Source of the DNA: Segatella copri
Lineage (GTDB): Bacteria; Bacteroidota; Bacteroidia; Bacteroidales; Bacteroidaceae
DNA: 64,000 nt
Reading direction: 5' to 3'
Assembly (NCBI RefSeq): GCF_949820605.1
Contig: NZ_CATKVU010000006.1
Span: 248,001 to 312,000 of the forward strand
Positions 15,600-23,370 of the stretch are shown in pieces. The first letter of the stretch is position 1. Each line of letters opens with the position of its first letter. Under the pieces are notes generated by a model. That model was not told the DNA's origin. It ran no database searches and was given only the letters and a program-made list of their open reading frames with translations. A program made the translations under genes and the position numbers.

Positions 15600-16592
15600 A
15601 TGATGAAGAAAATATTTTTTGCAGCATTCGTGTTGCTTATCGTGATGGGATTTGCAGCTTGTTCTAATAAACAAGTTCCTGTAAGTACAGTCAATCTTCA
15701 GTTACAGAACTCTGTTGACAGTTTGCTCAAACAGGGAATGGGAGAGTATGGCGCTACGGAAGGTATGGCAATTGTGGTGGAGACATCGACTGGTAATCTC
15801 AGGGCGATGGTAGGGTTGAAGGAGAATAGTGGAAAACTTGTTTCAGATACCACCTTATTTTCCAAGGCTCGCGAAACATTTCTTTTCAGAAGTGCATCCC
15901 TGCTTGCTGCTCTTGAAACAGGAAATGTATCGCTGGACGATATGTTTGATACTTATGCCGGTATTGATGTTGTTGGGCAGGATACCATCTATGACCATAA
16001 TTGGAGAAAGGGTGGATATGGGGAATTGACTCTTCTGCAAGGATTAGCATACAATTCCAGTATTGCCATTGACAAGGCTGTAGATGTGGCTTATCAAGAT
16101 AAAGATGTCTTCTTGCAAAAACTGGAGCAAATGGGATTAGTGAAGGATTCTACTTTCAAAGGTTCCTGGCCCTTGTATGCTTTGGGCTTCCACCATATAA
16201 AGCCAGTCAATTTTGTGAGCTTCTTCAATGCCATCGCCAATGGAGGTGAAATGGTTAGTCTGAAATCGCAGGATAGTTCTGCTATCGTGGTTGACTCTAT
16301 GATTGCAGAAAAGAAGAATATCGAATCCATGAAGAAGGCTTTTAGGTTCTATGTTACAAATGGCTTGGGCAAGAAGGCAGAATCAAAAATGGTCAATGTG
16401 GCTGGTACCTCTGGAACTATCCATACGGATGATGGCATCTATGCTGACTTCTGTGGTTACTTCCCCATAGAGAAGCCGAAATACACGGTATTCGTCAGCT
16501 ATAAAAGACCGGAGATTCCGGTTTCCGGAGGAGGTATGGCAGGACAAACATTTAGAAAGATTGCAGAACAGATAATGAAAACTTGTAAGTAG
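15600..16592 (+). CDS. penicillin-binding-like lipoprotein lacking catalytic residues
   Basis: 330 aa lipoprotein (lipobox FAAC) made of a transpeptidase-like domain of the FtsI/PBP2 type without the usual dimerisation domain. Landmarks align well: AIVVETSTGNLRAMV, SASLLAALETGNVSLDD, YDHNWRKGGYGELTLLQGLA, NVAGTSGT, YADFCGYFPIEKPKYTVFVS. All three active-site motifs are changed: SxxK reads FLFR, SxN reads NSS, and KTG reads TSG. It is therefore probably a pseudoenzyme that binds peptidoglycan or a partner rather than cross-linking. A second ATG sits one codon later. A terminator-like hairpin follows at 16633. Confidence 0.78.
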   Translation: MMKKIFFAAFVLLIVMGFAACSNKQVPVSTVNLQLQNSVDSLLKQGMGEYGATEGMAIVVETSTGNLRAMVGLKENSGKLVSDTTLFSKARETFLFRSASLLAALETGNVSLDDMFDTYAGIDVVGQDTIYDHNWRKGGYGELTLLQGLAYNSSIAIDKAVDVAYQDKDVFLQKLEQMGLVKDSTFKGSWPLYALGFHHIKPVNFVSFFNAIANGGEMVSLKSQDSSAIVVDSMIAEKKNIESMKKAFRFYVTNGLGKKAESKMVNVAGTSGTIHTDDGIYADFCGYFPIEKPKYTVFVSYKRPEIPVSGGGMAGQTFRKIAEQIMKTCK

Positions 16593-16632
16593 TCAAGAAT
16601 TCTTTAAAGATGATTATGTTTCATCAAAAGAC

Positions 16633-16672
16633 AAAGAGGGTGCGTCATGAACTTATGACTCACCCTCTTTTC
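16633..16672 (+). terminator. terminator-like hairpin, shared with 5541-5580
   Basis: AAAGAGGGTG and CACCCTCTTT form a long stem around GTCATGAACTTATGAC, followed by T-rich sequence. It resembles the hairpin at 5541 and closes the PBP-like gene. Confidence 0.75.
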
Positions 16673-16768
16673 TGATATTTCTTAAGATAATGCAAGGTAT
16701 CATCTGTCTTTTTCTGCCTAGCATTAGATATTCCTGCAGATTATAAAAAATCTAGAATCTGAGTAATC

Positions 16769-16885
16769 ATGGCTAAGGAAATTTATAACTTCGTACATCA
16801 GGGAGTAGTAGAAGCATCTGGGAATCGTCAACATCCCGTAATGTGGGGTAAGTTTGATGGGAATATGGTGGTGATGAAGTGGTAA
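16769..16885 (+). CDS. very short ORF (38 aa), unknown
   Basis: ATG to TAA encoding 38 residues beginning MAKEIYNFVHQGVVEASGNR. The composition is protein-like (aromatics, glycine, no low complexity), but there is no clear promoter box nearby. It converges on the minus-strand gene at 16906. It may be a small real gene or the remains of a longer one. Confidence 0.3.
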   Translation: MAKEIYNFVHQGVVEASGNRQHPVMWGKFDGNMVVMKW

Positions 16886-16905
16886 AAGATTAAATACTCG
16901 TATCT

Positions 16906-17130
16906 TTACCATTCGAATTCGTTTTTGAGATCAGCCATCATTTTAAGAAAGTCAACGGCGTAGCCTGTTCTTGCATATTCTTCTTCACGGGCAAAGACAT
17001 GATTCACCAACTCGTCATTATTGCATGATGCCATAAAAGGATATTCTTCGGATTCGTTATGAGCCTCTGTTGCATAATCGTGACGATAGGTAACTGTTGG
17101 TTCTTTTGGGTTTGACATTATTTTAGTCAT
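16906..17130 (-). CDS. small acidic protein of unknown function
   Basis: 75 aa from the ATG at 17130 (the frame opens at 17172; another ATG lies at 17118). The protein is soluble and acidic, with EEYPFMASCNNDELVNHVFA and REEEYARTGYAVDFLKMMAD, and looks helical. A minus-strand promoter pair lies just upstream (17170-17201), and the start at 17130 keeps it downstream of that promoter. Single gene, convergent with the tiny ORF at 16769. I do not recognise the family; an antitoxin-like or regulatory role would be a guess. Confidence 0.6.
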   Translation of the reverse strand: MTKIMSNPKEPTVTYRHDYATEAHNESEEYPFMASCNNDELVNHVFAREEEYARTGYAVDFLKMMADLKNEFEW

Positions 17131-17169
17131 ATAATAATCCTCCTTAATTTTTGATACTCTAATTTGTTG

Positions 17170-17201
17170 CAAAATTACGATTAATATTTGAAAGTACCAA
17201 A
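17170..17201 (-). promoter_or_regulatory. Bacteroidetes-type promoter
   Basis: On the minus strand TTTG (17201-17198) and TAATTTTG (17177-17170) are 20 bp apart, upstream of the small gene starting at 17130. Confidence 0.75.
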
Positions 17202-17313
17202 GTTTTTCTTTCTTTTCTTATGAATAATCCTAAAGAACTTGAGTTTCGTACTTTCAGCCCCCCATTTCATACATTTATACCCCAACTTTCTATGCTGTTT
17301 CGGATAAATTCAC

Positions 17314-17321
17314 TATCTTTG
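17314..17321 (+). promoter_or_regulatory. -7 box of the GH25 gene
   Basis: TATCTTTG 31 bp before the ATG at 17353; no clean TTTG -33 box at the expected distance. Confidence 0.5.
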
Positions 17322-17352
17322 TCCCCTGAAAACAACTAAAAGATAAAATGTA

Positions 17353-18135
17353 ATGAAGAAAGGATTAAAATATACTTTGGTTTCCTTAGGCAGCCTGGTC
17401 GTTTTGGCTGGTATTGGTCTGGGAATCATGTATGTGGTGTCGCCATATAAGGTGAAGCGATGGGTGGGCATCGCTTCATCTTATTCTGATGTGTTCGTTG
17501 ATAGATTGAAAGGGCAACCTTATACTCGTGGCGGATATGACGGCATTGATGTTTCGAAACACAATGGAGTTATCAAGTGGAAGGAAATAGCGAAGAACAA
17601 GCGAATCAAGTTCGTTTATATCAGAGCTACACATGGTAAGGGATATGTGGATCGACATTATCGCCGAAATATCAGACTGGCTCGTAAATATGGGTTGAAG
17701 GTAGGATCTTATCATCTGATGTCTGCCGGCTCTTCAGTAACTGCTCAGTTCCGAGATTTCCAAAAGATGGTGAAGAAGAGTGAGCAGGACTTGATTCCTG
17801 TATTGGATGTGGAGGAGAAAGGCATCCAGGGAAGATGGAAGGGACGACAGCTGCAGGATAGCATACAGGTGTTTGCTGACTTGGTGAAGAAACACTATGG
17901 TAAGTATCCTATCATCTATAGCAACGAGAGCTTCTATAATAAGGAGATGGGGGCGAAGTTCAATCGCTATTATCTCTTCATCGCCAATTATAACTCCAGA
18001 CAACCCTCTATCGACGGCAGAGGAAAGTGTAATATCTGGCAGTATTCAGAAACCGGACATTTGCATGGTATTGGAGAAAGGGTAGATTTAAGCAGATTCA
18101 TGAATGGTACAACCATCAAGGATTTGATGCTATAG
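17353..18135 (+). CDS. GH25 lysozyme (muramidase)
   Basis: 260 aa. An N-terminal transmembrane helix (KYTLVSLGSLVVLAGIGLGI) anchors or exports the protein; the GH25 domain starts near residue 62 with GYDGIDVSKHNGVIKWKEI. The catalytic DxE pair is visible as VLDVEE (D152, E154), and the C-terminal YNSRQPSIDGRGKCNIWQYS and VDLSRF blocks complete the barrel. GH25 enzymes cut the beta-1,4 bond of peptidoglycan glycan chains. The usual family length is matched with no extra wall-binding domains. Single gene with its own promoter; role probably in cell-wall turnover or competition. Confidence 0.92.
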   Translation: MKKGLKYTLVSLGSLVVLAGIGLGIMYVVSPYKVKRWVGIASSYSDVFVDRLKGQPYTRGGYDGIDVSKHNGVIKWKEIAKNKRIKFVYIRATHGKGYVDRHYRRNIRLARKYGLKVGSYHLMSAGSSVTAQFRDFQKMVKKSEQDLIPVLDVEEKGIQGRWKGRQLQDSIQVFADLVKKHYGKYPIIYSNESFYNKEMGAKFNRYYLFIANYNSRQPSIDGRGKCNIWQYSETGHLHGIGERVDLSRFMNGTTIKDLML

Positions 18136-18299
18136 GCATTGATGATTTCATACACATAAGCGAGTATTTGATACAATCCACGTATGGATAGCATCATTAC
18201 TTGCTTTTTTTTTCTACTTTTGCACTCGGGATTTTTACCCTGCTATAAGGATAGGGTTGAGTCTTGGATATTAAAAGTTGAATTTAAACATTATCAATC

Positions 18300-18434
18300 A
18301 TGACTAAGAAATGTATTATTTCTGTATTGTTCGTAGTGGCATTGGCGTTCGTCGGAAGTTCTTGCCAGAGCACGGCGCTCCACTTTGCCGTGAAACTGGA
18401 ACTTGGCTGGAATGAACCGAGTATCCGCTTTTGA
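18300..18434 (+). CDS. tiny lipoprotein (44 aa), unknown
   Basis: ATG to TGA with 44 codons. The first 22 residues form a good lipoprotein signal (MTKKCIISVLFVVALAFVGS then SC), leaving a mature peptide of about 23 residues containing HFAVKLELGWNEPSIRF. A TAnnTTTG box lies about 80 bp upstream. It could be a small real lipoprotein or the truncated beginning of a larger one. Confidence 0.45.
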   Translation: MTKKCIISVLFVVALAFVGSSCQSTALHFAVKLELGWNEPSIRF

Positions 18435-18504
18435 ATATAATCCAAGGGATGATGGTATGTTGTTTACGTTTTTTGTTAGATATCGCAAACAAAATGGGGA
18501 TTTC

Positions 18505-18536
18505 TTTGCAGCTATGAATATTTTTTTGTATCTTTG
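18505..18536 (+). promoter_or_regulatory. Bacteroidetes-type promoter
   Basis: TTTG at 18505-18508 and TATCTTTG at 18529-18536, 20-bp spacer, 34 bp before the ATG at 18571. Confidence 0.8.
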
Positions 18537-18570
18537 TCCCCAGATATAAGTACTTAAAGCATATTGTAAG

Positions 18571-20130
18571 ATGGCTGCATTGAAATTATACCCTGTGGGA
18601 ATCCAAACTTTTGAGCGAATTCGAAAAGAAGATAAGCTCTATGTTGATAAGACGGAATACATTTACAGAATGACGCATTCTGGTGGATGTTATTTCTTCT
18701 TGAGCCGACCACGCCGTTTTGGTAAGTCATTATTGACTTCAACTTTTCAAAGTTATTTCGAGGGTAAGAAGGATTTGTTTAAAGGGCTTGCCATCGAAAA
18801 ACTGGAGCAGGAGTGGACGGAATATCCTGTGCTGCATTTTGATATGTCGGGTGGCAAGCATCTGGAAAAGAAGGAGTTGGAAGATTATTTGGGCTATCAA
18901 TTGGCTAATAAAGAGGCTACGTATGGTATTACAACACCTCAGAATGGAGCAAATAATCGTCTGACCGATTTGATTCTGACTGCTTATCGAAAGACAGGCA
19001 AGCAAGTGGTTGTGCTCATCGATGAGTATGATGCTCCTTTGTTGGATGTAGTACACGAGGATACTTCCTTGCAGGTTCTTCGCAACGTTATGCGCAATTT
19101 CTATAGTCCATTGAAAATGTGCGAGCCTTATCTCCGCTTTGTCTTCTTGACGGGTATCACCAAGTTCTCGCAGATGAGTATCTTTAGCGAACTGAATAAT
19201 ATTTCGAATGTGAGCATGTTGCCTCAGTATGCGGGAATTTGTGGTATCACCAAGGAAGAACTGGAGACCCAAATGTCCGCAGATATTGATGCTTTGGGCG
19301 AGAAGTTGGGCAAGACAAGAAAAGAGACGTTGGCGGCTCTCGGGGAATATTATGATGGTTATCATTTTGCGAGTGAATCTCCTGACGTATTCAATCCATT
19401 CAGCTTGCTCAATGCCATGACAAATGGTAATTTGGATTACTATTGGTTTGCCTCTGGTACACCTACTTACTTGATCAACATGCTCAACAAGTTCCAGGTG
19501 ATGCCATCTGAGATAGGTGGCTGTGAGGCAGATAAGTCGGAGTTTGATGCTCCAACCGAGAAGATGACCACCATCATGCCGTTGCTCTATCAGAGTGGCT
19601 ACATCACCATCAAGGGCTATGACCCAGAGACGGAACTCTATCTCTTAGACATACCGAACAAGGAGATTCGTGTGGGTTTGTATCGTAGTCTTTTACCTTA
19701 TTATATAGGTATGAATACGGTGAAGGGTACCACCACAATCGCCAAGATGTCTGCTGCCATTCGTCATAACAAGATAGATGAGGCTCTGGAAATGCTCCAG
19801 ACTTATCTCGGCACGATTCCTTATTGCGACAATACGGATTATGAGGGGCATTATCAGCAGATGATGTATGTCATCTTCTCCATCCTCGACAATTATGTGG
19901 ATGTAGAGGTTCACACGCCAAAGGGACGTGTCGATATGGTGCTCCGTACTGCCACCCATCTCTACCTCTTTGAATTGAAATTAAACCAAAGTGCTGATGT
20001 GGCAATGAAACAGATAGACTTGAAGGAGTATGCGAAGCGTTTCGCCCTCTGCGGTCTTCCAATCGTGAAGGTAGGCATCAACTTTGATGTGGAGACGCAT
20101 ACCATCAAGGATTGGAAGGTAGAAGATTAA
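18571..20130 (+). CDS. AAA-ATPase-like / PD-(D/E)XK nuclease family protein (second paralogue)
   Basis: 519 aa, same architecture as the protein at 3377: N-terminal IQTFERIRKEDKLYVDKTEY, P-loop variant RPRRFGKS, VVLIDEYDAPLLD, FLTGITKFSQMSIFSELNN, YYDGYHFA, and a C-terminal nuclease-like GRVDMVLR ... LYLFELK with acidic and lysine positions kept. The two paralogues have diverged clearly, so this is not a recent duplication. Own promoter; no operon partner. Function of the family is unproven. Confidence 0.85.
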   Translation: MAALKLYPVGIQTFERIRKEDKLYVDKTEYIYRMTHSGGCYFFLSRPRRFGKSLLTSTFQSYFEGKKDLFKGLAIEKLEQEWTEYPVLHFDMSGGKHLEKKELEDYLGYQLANKEATYGITTPQNGANNRLTDLILTAYRKTGKQVVVLIDEYDAPLLDVVHEDTSLQVLRNVMRNFYSPLKMCEPYLRFVFLTGITKFSQMSIFSELNNISNVSMLPQYAGICGITKEELETQMSADIDALGEKLGKTRKETLAALGEYYDGYHFASESPDVFNPFSLLNAMTNGNLDYYWFASGTPTYLINMLNKFQVMPSEIGGCEADKSEFDAPTEKMTTIMPLLYQSGYITIKGYDPETELYLLDIPNKEIRVGLYRSLLPYYIGMNTVKGTTTIAKMSAAIRHNKIDEALEMLQTYLGTIPYCDNTDYEGHYQQMMYVIFSILDNYVDVEVHTPKGRVDMVLRTATHLYLFELKLNQSADVAMKQIDLKEYAKRFALCGLPIVKVGINFDVETHTIKDWKVED

Positions 20131-20464
20131 TGATAGTCTGAATGTTCTCTTCGGGCGTCACCGAGATAGGTACACCTATATAATAATAGTATTTTTCTCC
20201 AATTTCTTGCATATTCTTGCAGAAAAGTAAGCAGAAATGATAAATTTGCAGCAAAAAGCAATATTTTTTGGGAATTTATGCTTGATATTATAGAAAAAGT
20301 CTTAACTTTGCAGCGGATTTGAGAAAATAAGCAGTTTCCGGCTATCAGAAAATAAGGAATCATGATGCTATTAGAAAATGAGGAATCATGAAGATGATAA
20401 GAGGGCTGGCTTTCTCTTCCACAGTTTACACTTATAACAACTTTATAAATTAAAAGATTCGATT
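20131..20464. other. intergenic stretch; asd upstream region
   Basis: AT-rich, contains a TAACTTTG box at 20303-20310 and a 26-bp tandem duplication (20341-20392) in what should be the asd leader. No gene seen. Confidence 0.5.
20341..20392. repeat. 26-bp tandem duplication
   Basis: Two adjacent 26-bp copies (GCTATCAGAAAATAAGGAAT... and GCTATTAGAAAATGAGGAAT...) differing at a few positions, between the -7 box and the asd ATG. Confidence 0.8.
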
Positions 20465-21478
20465 ATGAAAGTAGCAATTGTTGGTGCAAGTGGCGCAGTA
20501 GGACAGGAATTCCTGCGTATCCTTGCCGAGAGAAATTTCCCTATGGATGATTTGGTGTTGTTTGGTTCTGAGCGTTCTGCTGGACGAAAATACAACTTCA
20601 AGGGAAAGGACTATGAGGTCAAACTTTTGCAGCATAACGATGACTTTAAAGATGTCGATATTGCTTTCACATCTGCTGGTGGCGGCACTTCAGAGGAGTT
20701 TGCCGAGACTATCACCAAGTATGGTGCCGTGATGATTGATAACTCTAGCGCATTCCGTATGTGCGACGACGTGCCTCTGGTTGTGCCTGAGGTAAATGCT
20801 GAGGATGCCCTGAACCGCCCTCGCAACATCATCGCCAACCCTAACTGTACCACCATCATGATGGTAGTAGTGTTGAAGCCTATCGATAACTTGAGCCATA
20901 TCAAGAAGATTCATATCTCTTCTTACCAGAGTGCTTCAGGTGCTGGTGCTGCTGCCATGGCTGAACTTGAGCAGCAGTATAAGGATATCCTTGAGACTGG
21001 TAAGACCGATCATATCAGCAAGTTCCCTCATCAGTTGGCATATAATGTCATCCCACAGATTGACAAGATGACTCCTAACGATTACACCAAGGAGGAGATG
21101 AAGATGTATAACGAGACCCGCAAGATTATGCACTCTGATGTTCGTACCAGTGCTACCTGCGTTCGCGTTTCTTCACTCCGTTCTCACTCAGAGAGTGTTT
21201 GGTTCGAGACAGAGAAGCCATTGGCAGTAGAGGACATCCGCAAGGCTTTGGAGGCTGCTCCAGGCGTAACTGTAAAGGATGATGCCCAGAACTACGTTTA
21301 TCCAATGCCATTGGAGAGTGCCGGTAAGGACGATGTATATGTAGGTCGTATCCGCAAGGATTTGGCTGATGACAATGGTAACACATTGTGGTTGACTGGC
21401 GACCAGATTCGTAAGGGTGCTGCCCTGAACGCTGTTCAGATTGCTGAGTACTTGATTAAGGTGGGCAACGTAAAGTAA
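20465..21478 (+). CDS. asd: aspartate-semialdehyde dehydrogenase
   Basis: 337 aa, the full normal length. It reduces aspartyl-4-phosphate to aspartate semialdehyde with NADPH, the branch point to lysine/diaminopimelate, threonine and methionine. The N-terminal Rossmann motif is [13 protein letters not shown]; the active-site cysteine is C128 in NPNCTT; the substrate-binding segment [17 protein letters not shown] and the final [13 protein letters not shown] are typical. Codon use is strongly biased toward preferred codons, as for a well-expressed housekeeping gene. A terminator follows at 21510, so it is a single-gene unit. Confidence 0.97.
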   Translation: MKVAIVGASGAVGQEFLRILAERNFPMDDLVLFGSERSAGRKYNFKGKDYEVKLLQHNDDFKDVDIAFTSAGGGTSEEFAETITKYGAVMIDNSSAFRMCDDVPLVVPEVNAEDALNRPRNIIANPNCTTIMMVVVLKPIDNLSHIKKIHISSYQSASGAGAAAMAELEQQYKDILETGKTDHISKFPHQLAYNVIPQIDKMTPNDYTKEEMKMYNETRKIMHSDVRTSATCVRVSSLRSHSESVWFETEKPLAVEDIRKALEAAPGVTVKDDAQNYVYPMPLESAGKDDVYVGRIRKDLADDNGNTLWLTGDQIRKGAALNAVQIAEYLIKVGNVK

Positions 21479-21509
21479 GTCATACCTTATTTATATAAAA
21501 GAATATGAG

Positions 21510-21549
21510 GAAGTTAAGGGATAATGAATTTTATCTCTTAACTTCTTTT
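21510..21549 (+). terminator. rho-independent terminator after asd
   Basis: GAAGTTAAGGGATA pairs with TATCTCTTAACTTC (one mismatch), followed by TTTT. Confidence 0.7.
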
Positions 21550-21584
21550 CGTCTTTATACGATTCTGAATAGAAAAGTAAGAAT

Positions 21585-22823
21585 ATGCTTGAAAGATTCA
21601 AACAATTACTCGGTGAGATGAACCGGGGCATTTATGAGAAGGAGACGGAGATATCGCTCTCGCTCCTGGCAGCTCTGGCAGGTGAGAGTATCATCCTGCT
21701 TGGACCTCCGGGTGTGGCAAAGAGTATGGTAGCCAGACAGTTGAAGACGGCATTCAGGGAGGCTCAGAGCTTTGAGTATCTGATGTCACGATTTTCTACA
21801 CCCGATGAAATCTTCGGTCCGGTGAGCATTCAGAAACTGAAGACTTCGGATACTTACGAGCGTGCGGTGGAGGGGTATCTGCCTACTGCCGATGTGGTTT
21901 TCCTGGATGAAATCTGGAAGGCGGGTCCTGCTATCCAGAACACGCTCCTTACGGTGATTAACGAGAAAATCTTCAGAAACGGCAATCGGGAAATGCATCT
22001 TCCTCTGAAACTTCTCGTGGCTGCAAGTAATGAGTTGCCGGCTAAGGGAGAAGGACTGGAGGCACTCTGGGACCGATTCGTCATCAGAATAGAGAGTAGA
22101 CCGATAAAACTGGAGAAGAATTTCCGGGCGATGCTCTTGGAAGTGAAGAGTGAAGAACAGAGAGCTTCTGAAGTGAAGAGTGAAGAACGAGGAGTGAAAG
22201 AACAAAGTTCGGCGGCCGAAGGAAAAGCGAATTCAAATGCTATTACTGCTGAGGAGTATGCAGGATGGACGGAGCGTATCGATAAGATTGGCGTGAAAAT
22301 CGAGGTGCTCGATGCGATTTCTGCCATCCGTAAATCTCTGAGAGCCGTGAATGTGGATGAGGCTGCCGAGCGCAGAAACATCTATGTGAGTGACCGAAGA
22401 TGGAAGAATATCGTCCGCCTGCTTCGCACTTCAGCCTTTATGCAGGATAGGGAAGAGGTGGATATCTGCGATTTGCTGCCTATCTATCATTGTCTATGGC
22501 AGGAACCGGAAGAGCGGGATGCTATCCGAAACATCGTGATCCGTGCCCTCTTTTCTCCTTTTGCAGATAAACTCGTGGAGATGAAGAATGCGCTTGCTGA
22601 GGATATTAAGTATCATCGTGTACGCAGGAATCCGGAGGATGGAAGGGATTACGAGGGGGAGATAGAAACTCTTTCGGATGGCTTGACCTCGCTGGAAAAG
22701 CAGTTGGGCGAGAATCTCTTCGCATCAGCTGATGATAAGGCGGAAATATCGGCTTATCTCCGTGATTTCTATAAGGAGTTGGCATTTACCCGTCAGGATA
22801 CGATGAAACTCTATGAGTTTTAA
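21585..22823 (+). CDS. MoxR-family AAA ATPase (RavA-like)
   Basis: 412 aa. Walker A is GPPGVAKS near residue 40, Walker B is VVFLDEI near 105, and sensor-type LLVAASNELPAKGEGLEALW follows; the C-terminal lid and helical part are RavA-like. MoxR ATPases act as chaperone-like remodelling machines, usually with a von Willebrand A partner, here the gene at 23371. Residues about 186-220 (EVKSEEQRASEVKSEER and following) are low complexity and come from an interspersed DNA repeat inserted in frame (22141-22240), so this linker is not part of the original fold. First gene of the 21585-25020 unit. Confidence 0.9.
   Translation: MLERFKQLLGEMNRGIYEKETEISLSLLAALAGESIILLGPPGVAKSMVARQLKTAFREAQSFEYLMSRFSTPDEIFGPVSIQKLKTSDTYERAVEGYLPTADVVFLDEIWKAGPAIQNTLLTVINEKIFRNGNREMHLPLKLLVAASNELPAKGEGLEALWDRFVIRIESRPIKLEKNFRAMLLEVKSEEQRASEVKSEERGVKEQSSAAEGKANSNAITAEEYAGWTERIDKIGVKIEVLDAISAIRKSLRAVNVDEAAERRNIYVSDRRWKNIVRLLRTSAFMQDREEVDICDLLPIYHCLWQEPEERDAIRNIVIRALFSPFADKLVEMKNALAEDIKYHRVRRNPEDGRDYEGEIETLSDGLTSLEKQLGENLFASADDKAEISAYLRDFYKELAFTRQDTMKLYEF
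22141..22240 (+). repeat. interspersed repeat inserted in frame in the RavA-like gene
   Basis: Two copies of AAGTGAAGAGTGAAGAAC (22141 and 22171), then a core around TTCGGCGGCCGAA. The 27 bp at 22202-22228 are identical to 26801-26827 in an intergenic region, and 20 bp at 22171-22190 are identical to 61601-61620 in the GH3 gene. A repeat family that tolerates insertion in coding sequence. Confidence 0.8.
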
Positions 22824-22863
22824 TAGTCTCCTATTACATTATTATATATAGAAGAATCTAAAC

Positions 22864-23358
22864 ATGATGAATGAACAGAAAATATTGACTCCAGAGTTTG
22901 AGGCGCGTGTTCACCAGGCTGTGGATAACTTTATGCAGGGCTATGGCTGCTGCCAGTCGGTAGTGGCTGCCTTTGCCGATTTATATGGTCTTGATGATGA
23001 GATGGCGAAGCGCATTGGTGCCGGCTTCGGTGGTGGAGTAGGCAGAATGAGAATGATGTGCGGTGCCGTTTCGGGCATCGTGGTGCTCGTTGGCTTGGAT
23101 TGTGGACAGACCGAGGGGGATGACCGTGAGGGCAAGTCGGCATGCTATAAGGTGGTGCAGGATTTGCTCGCCAAATCGAAGGAGCAGAACGGCAGTATCA
23201 TCTGTGCCGAGATTCTAGGCTTGAAGGGCCACGAGAAAGCGCAGTCCAGCTATGTGGCTTCGGCAAGAACGGCAGAATATTACAAGTCTCGCCCTTGCGC
23301 AGCCAAAGTAGAGAGTGCTGCAAGAATCTTCGCAGAATATCTGATGGAGAAAAAATAA
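22864..23358 (+). CDS. C_GCAxxG_C_C family redox-type protein
   Basis: 164 aa. The family signature is visible: GYGCCQSVVAAFADLYGLDD, then IGAGFGGGVGRMRMMCGAVS with the GCAxxG-like block, and later cysteines (LDCGQ, IICAEI, SRPCA). These proteins are thought to carry a redox-active cysteine pair or bind a metal cluster; no reaction is established. Start: two tandem ATGs, 22864 chosen. It is 40 bp after the RavA-like gene and 12 bp before the VWA gene, so it sits inside the ATPase/VWA operon, an uncommon insertion. Confidence 0.88.
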   Translation: MMNEQKILTPEFEARVHQAVDNFMQGYGCCQSVVAAFADLYGLDDEMAKRIGAGFGGGVGRMRMMCGAVSGIVVLVGLDCGQTEGDDREGKSACYKVVQDLLAKSKEQNGSIICAEILGLKGHEKAQSSYVASARTAEYYKSRPCAAKVESAARIFAEYLMEKK

Positions 23359-23370
23359 GGATTTACTCCT

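Larger units (their letters stand above)
18136..18570. other. intergenic stretch with a tiny lipoprotein ORF
   Basis: Holds a -7 box (TACTTTTG 18215-18222), the 44-aa lipoprotein ORF at 18300-18434 and the promoter of the AAA gene at 18505-18536. Nothing else seen. Confidence 0.6.

Noticed and set aside
15600..16592. Beta-lactamase or active transpeptidase
   Set aside because: The serine, SxN and KTG motifs are all absent.
18739..19365. 208-aa minus-strand ORF
   Set aside because: Antisense shadow of the AAA/PD-(D/E)XK gene; composition is not protein-like.
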